Assembly: GCA_944323945.1 (NCBI GenBank)
Contig: CALUUL010000085.1
Span: forward strand, 1 to 6,520
DNA: 6,520 nucleotides
Direction of reading: 5' to 3'
DNA from: Candidatus Gastranaerophilales bacterium
Lineage (GTDB): Bacteria > Cyanobacteriota > Vampirovibrionia > Gastranaerophilales > Gastranaerophilaceae
Shown: positions 1 to 5,918 of the stretch, one piece after another
Numbering within the stretch: position 1 is the stretch's first letter
Layout: each line of letters opens with the position of its first letter
Position numbers and translations under genes: made by a program
The notes under the pieces: model-generated
Told to the model about the DNA's origin: nothing
Database searches by the model: none
Seen by the model: the letters and a program-made list of their open reading frames with translations, nothing else

Positions 1-492
1 GCAGGTGAATCGCAAGCAAGAAATAAATATACATATTATGCTTCTCAAGCAAAAAAAGAAGGATTTGTTCAAATCAGTAAAATTTTTGAAGAAACAGCAA
101 ATAACGAAAAAGAACACGCAAAAATATGGTTTAAATATTTACACAACGGTTCAATTCCAGAAACTCTTAAAAATTTAAAAGATGCAGCAGATGGTGAAAA
201 CTATGAATGGACAGACATGTATGCAACATTTGCAAAAGAAGCAAAAGAAGAAGGTTTTGAAGATTTAGCTATTCTTTTTGATATGGTTGCAAAAATAGAA
301 AAAACTCACGAAGAAAGATACAGAAAACTATTGGAAAGCGTTAAACAGGATAAAGTTTTCATTCGTGATAAAAAAATCGTTTGGGAATGTGCAAATTGTG
401 GACATCATTTTGAAGGAGAAAAAGCTCCTGAACTTTGCCCTGTATGCAAACATCCAAAAGCTTTTTTCTTTGAAAATGTTATTAATTACTAA
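1..492 (+). CDS. rbr: Rubrerythrin, 5' end cut off by the window
   Basis: Reading frame 1 is open from the first base and gives 163 residues, so roughly 20-30 N-terminal residues lie outside the window. Rubrerythrins are cytoplasmic diiron peroxidases that reduce hydrogen peroxide in anaerobes, with electrons arriving through a rubredoxin-like site. Both parts are visible. The four-helix ferritin-like part carries the diiron ligand motifs: AGESQARN (Glu3 of the visible part), NEKEHA (Glu36, His39), GENYEW (Glu66, Glu69) and IEKTHEE (Glu100, His103). The C-terminal rubredoxin-like knuckles are C130-A-N-C133 and C146-P-V-C149. The stop codon at 490-492 is followed directly by a terminator. All key residues in the visible part are present, so it should be functional. 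The order (diiron domain first, rubredoxin last) is the classical one. Only the start and upstream regulation cannot be judged. Confidence 0.96.
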   Translation, partial: AGESQARNKYTYYASQAKKEGFVQISKIFEETANNEKEHAKIWFKYLHNGSIPETLKNLKDAADGENYEWTDMYATFAKEAKEEGFEDLAILFDMVAKIEKTHEERYRKLLESVKQDKVFIRDKKIVWECANCGHHFEGEKAPELCPVCKHPKAFFFENVINY

Positions 493-522
493 AAAAAAGA
501 CCGCTAAATGCGGTCTTTTTTT
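491..522. terminator. Bidirectional intrinsic terminator between rbr and the small minus-strand gene
   Basis: A 6-bp GC-rich stem GACCGC (499-504) / GCGGTC (510-515) with loop TAAAT is flanked by an A-tract (491-498) and a T-tract (516-522). It therefore works as an intrinsic terminator on either strand, serving rubrerythrin on plus and the 84-residue gene on minus. The minus gene's TAA stop (521-523) overlaps the T-tract. Confidence 0.93.
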
Positions 523-775
523 ATGCTGTTGTTGAGTATACAACACCAGGTTTTTTAGCTGTTTTATCCAATAAAACTGGAGTTTCAAGCAAAAATTTCT
601 GTGCTTTGTATTCAAAGTCTGAAATTTCACCTGCTTGATGTTTTTGTTCTATCGTTTTTAATTTTTCTGCTCTTTTTATTTCTTCTCTAGCAATTTCTCT
701 TGTACTTTTTTCTCTCGGCATTATGTTTAATTGTGTTTGTGGAATATTTACTTTATTTATTGCAGTTGTGCTCAT
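521..775 (-). CDS. Small charged protein with a SHOCT-like C-terminal motif
   Basis: An 84-residue protein starting MSTTAINKVN. The frame stays open 33 codons further upstream, but the ATG at 773-775 has a good AAAGGAG site 5 nt before it, and the upstream extension looks like translated AT-rich spacer, so I chose the internal start. The N-terminal ~18 residues are polar. Residues ~20-65 are rich in Lys, Glu and Arg and predicted helical. The stretch EQKHQAGEISDFEYKAQKFL resembles the SHOCT pattern (L..L...G.I(T/S)..E(F/Y)...K..LL), a short helical oligomerisation module usually found at protein C-termini. No signal peptide, membrane segment or cysteine is present, so it is probably cytoplasmic. 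It lies 114 nt downstream of the diguanylate cyclase on the same strand and could be cotranscribed or have its own promoter. The SHOCT assignment is inference; the function is unknown. Confidence 0.8.
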   Translation of the reverse strand: MSTTAINKVNIPQTQLNIMPREKSTREIAREEIKRAEKLKTIEQKHQAGEISDFEYKAQKFLLETPVLLDKTAKKPGVVYSTTA

Positions 776-780
776 ATTTT

Positions 781-787
781 CTCCTTT
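781..787 (-). promoter_or_regulatory. Ribosome-binding site that fixes the start of the 84-residue gene
   Basis: On the minus strand AAAGGAG lies 5 nt before the ATG at 773-775. No comparable site precedes the longer in-frame start at 872-874, which is why the shorter product is annotated. Confidence 0.8.
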
Positions 788-889
788 ATTAACATAAAAG
801 AATATTAACTTACTTACAACTATAAAGTAATCATCATATTTTAAATTGATAGTAGAATATATTTTTGTAAACAAATATAAATAATAAAG

Positions 890-2761
890 TTAAATAATCA
901 AACCTACCCTATTTCGTCCGTTTTCTTTAGCTTTATACAAACACTTATCAGCATACTCAATAAGTTCAGTAGGAGTTGTACCATTTTCAGGATAAGTAGA
1001 TACACCTAAGCTTATTGTTATATTTACTTCCAATTCTGGGGTCAATTCATATTTTTTATCAGCAATTATTTTACAAATATCTTGAGCGGTTTTAATCGCA
1101 ACATCTTTATTTGCATTATTAAGTATAATTGTCATTTCTTCACCGCCATATCTGCAAACAAAATCTTCAGTACGAACATTTTTCTTTAGAGTATTGGCGA
1201 CATGTTTCAATACTGCATCACCTGCTTGATGACCATATTTATCATTAAATTTTTTGAAAAAGTCTATATCAATTAATATTAAAGAAAAATTAGATTTATT
1301 TTTTTCTGCTTGAACAATCTTTTGTCTTATTTTTTCTTGAAAAAAACGGTGATTATAAAGCTCAGTCAAACCATCAGTTGTTGCAAGTTTATAAGTATAA
1401 TCAAAATCTCGAGACTTAATAAGATACTTTATAATAAAAGAACATATAAATATGAAAATTGAACAAGCAATAGGTATTACCAGCCAAACCCACACATTGT
1501 ATTTATCCATAACATAAGTTGTAAAGTATAAATAAGCTATAGTCAAAAAAACAAATAAGATTAATGATACATATACCGATCTTATTCTAAAAACAGTAAA
1601 AGCAACTGCACAAGAAAGCACCAAAGTAATCAATACATTATATGGCAATGAAGCTTTGTGTATTAAAGAATTATCCAATATATTGTTAAACAATGTAGCA
1701 TGGATTTCAACACCAGGCAAATACTTACTAGTAGGAACTGTTTTTATATCTGAAAGTGCAAAAACATTTGTACCAATATAAACAATTTTATCTTTAAATA
1801 AATCTTTTGGTAAAATGCCTTGTTTACCCTCTTTTTCTGCTTGAATAGACTTGAAAATTTCCCAAAAGGAAACATATTTAAACGTAGTATCAACTTCTGT
1901 ACCACTTTTACCATACCAGTTTAAAATCGCCTCACCATATATAGTTAATGGAATTTTTCTTTTTCCTAGAATTAAATTATTATTTTCATCAATCACTATT
2001 TTACTTATATTTTCATTTTCATATTTATTCAAATAATCAATAACCATTTTTAAGGTCATATAAAGATAATAATCATCTTTAATTACAGAATAATCTTTTT
2101 TATTATATTCAGGATATTTGACAATTAAAGGAACAGTCCTTGTATATCCATCATCTGACTTTGGAGTATTTATATGCCCAATATTTTCAGTTGCATCAAT
2201 AATTTCAGACATAATAATACGACAATTTGAATATTTATATGGATAAAATTTATCAGAAAAAACTTTTACATTAGATTTAATTTTTTTATCTATTACAGGT
2301 GGTTTTCTCAACGCAAAAGAATAATCATCAAAATTAAAAGCAGTATAAGTATTTTTATATTTTTTAAACCCATCAACAAGTTTATTATCACTATTTGGTA
2401 TTCTATTTAATGATTTTATAAACAACAAATCAAAAGCAACATATTTGGGATTTTGAGCTTGTATATAGTCTAAAATTTCAGCATATGCGTTCCTTGGAAT
2501 GGGCCAATCACCATATGTTTCAATTAAATATTCGTAGGATGGATCATCTACAGTAACAATTAATATATCTTTATTAACTTTTTTATTTTTTGAAATAATA
2601 TTTTGTCTTATATCAAAAGACTTATTTTCTAATGTTTTTATTAGATTCTTAGTTTCATTATTTTTTAAAACAATAACACTGAATATAAAAATCAAAATCA
2701 ATACAACAGTGAAGAAAATATCATAACGATGTCTATGTAAAAAATTAATAATTTTATTCAT
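890..2761 (-). CDS. CHASE2-GGDEF membrane diguanylate cyclase
   Basis: A 623-residue inner-membrane sensor expected to make c-di-GMP from two GTP. One membrane helix (about 14-32) leads into an extracytoplasmic CHASE2 sensory domain (about 45-370). Typical landmarks are VTVDDPSYEYL, GDWPIPRNAYAEIL, the AFDLLF strand, the TIYGEAILNWYG segment and KDKIVYIGTNVFALSD followed by LPGVEIHATLFNNIL. Three membrane helices follow (about 374-391, 396-417, 422-447), then a GGDEF domain (about 452-623) starting at TTDGLTELYNHRFF. The substrate and metal motifs are present: IDIDFFKKFND (496-507) and GHQAGD. The signature is GGEEM (539-543), with Met for the usual Phe. An RTED inhibitory site (530-533) sits exactly five residues before it, so product inhibition is expected. 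The stop is at 890-892. The ATG at 2759-2761 has GGAGA five nt upstream. The sensed ligand is unknown. Confidence 0.96.
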   Translation of the reverse strand: MNKIINFLHRHRYDIFFTVVLILIFIFSVIVLKNNETKNLIKTLENKSFDIRQNIISKNKKVNKDILIVTVDDPSYEYLIETYGDWPIPRNAYAEILDYIQAQNPKYVAFDLLFIKSLNRIPNSDNKLVDGFKKYKNTYTAFNFDDYSFALRKPPVIDKKIKSNVKVFSDKFYPYKYSNCRIIMSEIIDATENIGHINTPKSDDGYTRTVPLIVKYPEYNKKDYSVIKDDYYLYMTLKMVIDYLNKYENENISKIVIDENNNLILGKRKIPLTIYGEAILNWYGKSGTEVDTTFKYVSFWEIFKSIQAEKEGKQGILPKDLFKDKIVYIGTNVFALSDIKTVPTSKYLPGVEIHATLFNNILDNSLIHKASLPYNVLITLVLSCAVAFTVFRIRSVYVSLILFVFLTIAYLYFTTYVMDKYNVWVWLVIPIACSIFIFICSFIIKYLIKSRDFDYTYKLATTDGLTELYNHRFFQEKIRQKIVQAEKNKSNFSLILIDIDFFKKFNDKYGHQAGDAVLKHVANTLKKNVRTEDFVCRYGGEEMTIILNNANKDVAIKTAQDICKIIADKKYELTPELEVNITISLGVSTYPENGTTPTELIEYADKCLYKAKENGRNRVGLII

Positions 2762-2765
2762 AAAA

Positions 2766-2798
2766 TCTCCAATAGATAATACTTAATTATTATCTATT
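2766..2798 (-). promoter_or_regulatory. Perfect 10-bp hairpin abutting the diguanylate cyclase ribosome-binding site
   Basis: Plus-strand arms AATAGATAAT (2771-2780) and ATTATCTATT (2789-2798) are perfect inverted repeats around an 8-nt loop. In the minus-strand mRNA the 3' arm is followed without a gap by the GGAGA site (2766-2770) of the CHASE2-GGDEF gene. The stop codon of the 41-residue ORF (2783-2785) lies in the loop. There is no T-tract, so it is not an intrinsic terminator. It could be a translation-coupling structure or a dimeric protein operator; being AT-rich, the stem is only moderately stable. Confidence 0.55.
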
Positions 2799-2908
2799 TT
2801 GGAAGTTTTTTCAATTTCTTCAATATTTTTTATGAAAATATTACATAAATCATTTATTTCATCAGGATTTATCAAAAAGCGAAGAATACAATGTTCATTT
2901 AAATTCAT
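2783..2908 (-). CDS. Possible 41-residue leader ORF upstream of the diguanylate cyclase
   Basis: A short ORF reading MNLNEHCILRFLINPDEIND at its start and ending EIEKTSKIDNN. The codon before the ATG is an in-frame TAA, so this ATG is the only upstream start. It is mostly helical and acidic, with two cysteines (7, 22), no signal peptide and no recognised family. Only 21 nt separate its stop from the cyclase ATG. A good promoter just upstream (2926-2953) would start the transcript about 11 nt before the ATG, leaving a near-leaderless mRNA with at most a weak AGG site. The stop codon lies in the loop of the hairpin described at 2766-2798. It could be a real small protein, a leader peptide controlling the cyclase, or a chance ORF. 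No homology is claimed. Confidence 0.4.
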   Translation of the reverse strand: MNLNEHCILRFLINPDEINDLCNIFIKNIEEIEKTSKIDNN

Positions 2909-2925
2909 TTACAAATACCTATAAA

Positions 2926-2953
2926 ACTATAATAAATATTCTAAACATATCAA
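2926..2953 (-). promoter_or_regulatory. Sigma70-type promoter for the diguanylate cyclase transcript
   Basis: Read on the minus strand: -35 TTGATA (2948-2953), a 16-bp spacer, then -10 TATAGT (2926-2931). Each box matches the consensus at five of six positions. The expected transcription start is about 2919-2920, some 11 nt before the 41-residue ORF and about 160 nt before the cyclase ATG. In DNA this AT-rich chance matches are common, which limits certainty. Confidence 0.55.
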
Positions 2954-3205
2954 AGATATTTACATCAACTCATAGTATGAAAACTTGAATAAAAAAACTC
3001 AATTATATATATGAATTAAAAATAGAAAATGATTTCAAATTATAAATTTATACTAATTAGCCATAACTATTGTATAAAAAGGCAATGAATAGATAGTAGT
3101 GAAAGTATCATAATTCAAAGATAGAAATAACATAAATAAAACTGAAATAAATAGATAAAAAGAAATGTTTGCCTGTAACATCTCTTTTATGAACAAGGAG
3201 GAAAA
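2954..3205. other. AT-rich divergent intergenic region and leader of the SLH gene
   Basis: About 250 nt with no convincing gene. Two weak plus-strand promoter candidates are visible: TTGAAT (2985-2990) with TATATG (3008-3013, 17-bp spacer), and TTGTAT (3070-3075) with GATAGT (3092-3097, 16-bp spacer). Neither is strong, so the SLH gene start site is unresolved. The last ~85 nt form a purine-rich, mostly A leader, ending in AAGGAGG (3195-3201) four nt before the SLH ATG, a near-ideal ribosome-binding site that suggests high expression. No strong hairpin or riboswitch-like fold was seen. Confidence 0.5.
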
Positions 3206-5236
3206 ATGAAATTAAACAAAATGACACTTGCTGCCGTTGTAACAATCGGCGTATTAGCAGGTACAAATGCAGGTTTTACACAAGATACAGCAACTGAGAT
3301 ATCAAATGATCGTTTGGCTGCTTGCCCTTTGTCTGGATGCCCTTCTCCTGTGACACCACAAACCGCAAAATGTCCAAAATGTCTTAATGATATAGATAGT
3401 TGTACTTGTCAACCTAAAAAAGAAGAAACTTGTGACCCTTGTGCAAAGAAAACAGATTGTGATACTTGCCAACCAGTAGCAAAAGATTGTGATCCTTGTC
3501 CTTCTGTAGCACAATGTCCAGAACCATCAACACCAACTTGTGCAGTATGTCCGCAACCAAATGATGGAAAAAAATTTCAACAACAAGTTTATGCCTATCC
3601 GAATGCTATTTATGGAAATAACCAAGTTGTTGGAGAAAGAAACAATGGTCTATTCTTAGGTGATGATTCAATGTCAACATTTAAAGGAGTTCCTGTTGCA
3701 GAAGCACAAACAACAAATATCGGATGCGGTTGCAATGATGGTAGTATGACAGGAGCAGCTGCGCCACTACCTTGTTTGGATAATCCACCATGTGCAACAG
3801 GTATACCAGTAGATAGAAACCCACAAAATATAGATGGTTCTGGTTGTCCTATGCAAATACATACAAATACAAGTATGGAAGCAATAAAAAAATCAATGGA
3901 ACCATTTGAGTATTCAGCAATGACAGGTGGTGCAGCACCAATCGCTAGCGTTTTTGAAGATGTTCCAGACGGTTACTGGGCTAGCTGTGATATTAATACA
4001 TTAACAGAAAATAACGTTATTGCAGGATATCCAGATAGAACATATAAACCAAGCTTACCTGTTTCAAGAGCAGAAATGGCAACACTGGTTGTTAAAGGTT
4101 TTAACTTAAATGATGATGTTTCTTGTCCATCAAACATGTTTAAAGACGTACCGGAATCGCACTGGGCAAATAAAACAATTGCGAAAGCGGTTGCAAATGG
4201 TTTAATGACAGGATACCCTAATAACATGTTTAAACCAAATGAACCAATTTCAAGAGCAGAGGCATTCTCTATAATGGCAAAAGGAATAAATTGTCCAATG
4301 GATGAATGCAAAGCAGAAACAGTGCTAAGTCAATATTGCGATGGAAAAACTGTTCCAAATTGGGCTAAAGTACCTGTTGCTAAAGTGTTAGAATCTGGAG
4401 GCATATCTGAATTTCCAAATCCAAATGAAATTGCACCAAACAAAGATGCAAGTCGTGCAGAAATTGCATCCATGTTAGAAAATGTCAGAGTTGCAATGGG
4501 ATATAGCAAAACTGACGATGTAGCATCTGATTGCGGTTGTGAGCCCAAAAAAGCTTATTATGAAAGTGAAGAAGTCGTAACAATCCCAACTCTTCAACTT
4601 ACTTTCAACGACGAAATTAGTGCGAAATCAGCAAATGTTGGTGATAGATTTGCTGCAACAACAATAGATTCTGTTACTATTAACGGAGTTGAATTCCCTG
4701 CAGGTTCAAGAGTTGATGGTAAAGTTCTTGAAGTAGTAAGACCAACAAAACACTGCCAAGGTGCAATTAAACTTTCGTTCAATACAATTAAATTTGGAAA
4801 ATGCAAAGCAGAATTGCCAAACCAAATCTTAACCGCACAAGTAAACAAAGTTAAAAAGCCAAATGCACTTGCACGTATAGTTGAATTCCCATTCACTTGG
4901 ACAGGCGGTTTACTTGGCACTGTAGGTAGAACTGTTGGTGGTGCTATTGTAAGTGCAAGTAACGCTGTTGAACAAACCGTAAGCGGAATTGGTGTTGGTA
5001 CAGGTGAAATATTCCAAGGTGAATTTAAAGCAGCAGGAAGAAGCTACCTTGATGTAGGTAAAGCTATTGTGAAAGCACCTATTGATGCAACAAGAACTGC
5101 TTTATCCGGTACAATGGGCTTATTCCAATATTCAGCTGATGAAATTACATACTTAGTTGATCCAAATGGAATGAAAGTATCTTCAGTAAACCCAAGAGAA
5201 AAAGTAACAATTGCTTTTGGTTGTAGTGAACAATAA
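3206..5236 (+). CDS. Secreted Cys-rich protein with three S-layer homology domains
   Basis: A 676-residue envelope protein. MKLNKM followed by a hydrophobic stretch forms a Sec signal peptide, with likely cleavage after TNA (residue 22). Residues 40-117 hold 15 cysteines, including CPKC, CDPC, CDTC, CDPC and CAVC. A low-complexity linker with further cysteines (174, 176, 190, 196, 214) follows. Three SLH repeats lie at about 249-299, 311-361 and 373-432, each with an SRAE motif (287, 349, 416); known SLH repeats bind cell-wall-linked polysaccharide. Residues ~458-546 look like a beta-rich domain (NVGDRFAA, then VEFPAGSRVDGKVLEV). Residues ~552-640 are a Gly/Ala-rich hydrophobic stretch, and the end is VTIAFGCSEQ. 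Cyanobacterial SLH porins carry SLH near the N-terminus and a large C-terminal barrel; here SLH is central and the remaining ~240 residues seem too short for a 16-strand barrel. I infer a structural or wall-tethering role. The gene is monocistronic, ending at its own terminator. Confidence 0.93.
   Translation: MKLNKMTLAAVVTIGVLAGTNAGFTQDTATEISNDRLAACPLSGCPSPVTPQTAKCPKCLNDIDSCTCQPKKEETCDPCAKKTDCDTCQPVAKDCDPCPSVAQCPEPSTPTCAVCPQPNDGKKFQQQVYAYPNAIYGNNQVVGERNNGLFLGDDSMSTFKGVPVAEAQTTNIGCGCNDGSMTGAAAPLPCLDNPPCATGIPVDRNPQNIDGSGCPMQIHTNTSMEAIKKSMEPFEYSAMTGGAAPIASVFEDVPDGYWASCDINTLTENNVIAGYPDRTYKPSLPVSRAEMATLVVKGFNLNDDVSCPSNMFKDVPESHWANKTIAKAVANGLMTGYPNNMFKPNEPISRAEAFSIMAKGINCPMDECKAETVLSQYCDGKTVPNWAKVPVAKVLESGGISEFPNPNEIAPNKDASRAEIASMLENVRVAMGYSKTDDVASDCGCEPKKAYYESEEVVTIPTLQLTFNDEISAKSANVGDRFAATTIDSVTINGVEFPAGSRVDGKVLEVVRPTKHCQGAIKLSFNTIKFGKCKAELPNQILTAQVNKVKKPNALARIVEFPFTWTGGLLGTVGRTVGGAIVSASNAVEQTVSGIGVGTGEIFQGEFKAAGRSYLDVGKAIVKAPIDATRTALSGTMGLFQYSADEITYLVDPNGMKVSSVNPREKVTIAFGCSEQ
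3431..3550 (+). repeat. Degenerate in-frame repeat encoding CDPC-type cysteine pairs
   Basis: CxxC units start at residues 76, 85, 95 and 112 of the SLH protein, about 9-10 residues apart for the first three. At DNA level, GATTGTGATACTTGCC (3455-3470) and GATTGTGATCCTTGTC (3485-3500) match at 14 of 16 bases with a 30-bp period, and a more diverged unit starts near 3428. This suggests growth by short tandem duplication. Confidence 0.7.
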
Positions 5237-5250
5237 GTGAAAAGTTAAGG

Positions 5251-5284
5251 AAAAAAGGTCTTAGTATTTCTAAGACCTTTTTTT
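5251..5284 (+). terminator. Strong intrinsic terminator after the SLH gene
   Basis: A perfect 8-bp stem GGTCTTAG (5257-5264) / CTAAGACC (5270-5277) with a 5-nt loop is followed by seven T (5278-5284). It lies 14 nt after the SLH stop codon and separates that gene from the zf-TFIIB gene. An A-tract before the stem would also allow function on the minus strand. Confidence 0.93.
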
Positions 5285-5311
5285 ATTGAAATAAAAAAAA
5301 AATGAAAAATA

Positions 5312-5320
5312 TGTTAAAAT
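5312..5320 (+). promoter_or_regulatory. Extended -10 promoter of the zf-TFIIB gene
   Basis: TGTTAAAAT is an extended -10 element (TG, one base, then TAAAAT, five of six to consensus). The expected start is near 5327, giving a leader of about 19 nt. TTGAAA (5286-5291) lies too far upstream (23 bp) to be a normal -35. A run of A at 5293-5302 could act as an UP-like element. Confidence 0.45.
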
Positions 5321-5333
5321 TAACATTATTAGA

Positions 5334-5340
5334 AAAGAGG
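5334..5340 (+). promoter_or_regulatory. Ribosome-binding site choosing ATG 5346 over GTG 5340
   Basis: AAAGAGG lies five nt before the ATG at 5346. The in-frame GTG at 5340 begins within this site and so cannot use it, which supports the ATG start. Confidence 0.7.
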
Positions 5341-5345
5341 TGTTT

Positions 5346-5858
5346 ATGAAAGATAATACTGAATTTGAAATTGACTGTCCTGCGTGCGGCAAAAAAATGA
5401 AAAAAATATACATGCCTGAACAAGGTATAAATTTAGATATTTGTATAAATGGGTGTGGCGGTATATTTTTCGATAATAGAGAACTTGAAAAATTTGATGA
5501 AAATAAAGAAGATATTTCTCCTCTAATATCTTTATTTGAAAATAAAAAATTTAAAAAAGTAGATGAAACTGATTTTAGAATTTGTCCGCTTTGTGGTCAA
5601 AAAATGGTCAAGAATTATGCCAGTGCAAAACAAGAAATTCAAGTTGACGAATGTTACGGTTGTGGTGGTAAATTCTTAGACTATGGGGAGTTAGAAAAAA
5701 TAAGATCACAATATGAAACAGAAGAAGAACGTGTTTCTGATGTTATTTACGATTTATACTCGAAAGTAGGTATAGAACTTGATGATTTCAAACAAAAATG
5801 TGCAAAAAGCAAAATGAATTCTAGTTTTCTTACAAAATTGATAAAAATAAAATACTAG
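5346..5858 (+). CDS. Double zf-TFIIB-type zinc-ribbon protein
   Basis: A 170-residue soluble protein with two copies of the zf-TFIIB zinc-ribbon pattern (CPxCG..M ... vd.C..CGG.f.D..EL). Copy 1 uses C11-P-A-C14 and C33/C37, followed by GGIFFDNRELEKF. Copy 2 uses C80-P-L-C83 and C103-Y-G-C106, followed by GGKFLDYGELEKI. Copy 1 has C-I-N-G-C, one residue more than the usual CxxC seen in copy 2. The C-terminal ~50 residues are charged and probably helical (ETEEERVSDVIYDLYSK), with a basic end. There is no signal peptide or clear membrane helix, so it is likely cytoplasmic. Family members bind zinc, but their cellular role is mostly unknown. A likely promoter lies at 5312-5320. The next gene starts 60 nt downstream and may be cotranscribed, since the intervening T-run lacks a good stem. 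Confidence 0.88.
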   Translation: MKDNTEFEIDCPACGKKMKKIYMPEQGINLDICINGCGGIFFDNRELEKFDENKEDISPLISLFENKKFKKVDETDFRICPLCGQKMVKNYASAKQEIQVDECYGCGGKFLDYGELEKIRSQYETEEERVSDVIYDLYSKVGIELDDFKQKCAKSKMNSSFLTKLIKIKY

Positions 5859-5918
5859 CAACTTTATCCTTTTTTTTGTTTTATATATATAGAAAACAAT
5901 CAAAAGGAGAAGAAAAAC

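Noticed and set aside
864..875. Palindrome TTTGTAAACAAA upstream of the 84-residue gene
   Set aside because: Five-base arms in very AT-rich DNA are common. There is no second copy and no clear promoter in register, so an operator cannot be supported.
3037..3049. Inverted repeat AAATT/AATTT in the divergent intergenic region
   Set aside because: It is all A and T and only five bases per arm, consistent with background composition.
3165..3209. A 14-codon plus-strand ORF (MFACNISFMNKEEK) whose TGA overlaps the SLH gene ATG as ATGA
   Set aside because: It has no real Shine-Dalgarno site, and its last codons are simply the ribosome-binding site of the SLH gene read in another frame. An ORF this short is expected by chance.
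3973..4920. Three minus-strand open frames opposite the SLH gene (3973-4311, 4330-4548, 4594-4920)
   Set aside because: They are antisense shadows of a clearly coding plus strand, with low-complexity composition and no ribosome-binding sites.
5840..5877. Possible terminator after the zf-TFIIB gene (GATAAA ... TTTATC followed by a T-run)
   Set aside because: The stem is only 6 bp, mostly A-T, and has a 17-nt loop. It is too weak to call, so cotranscription with the next gene is left open.
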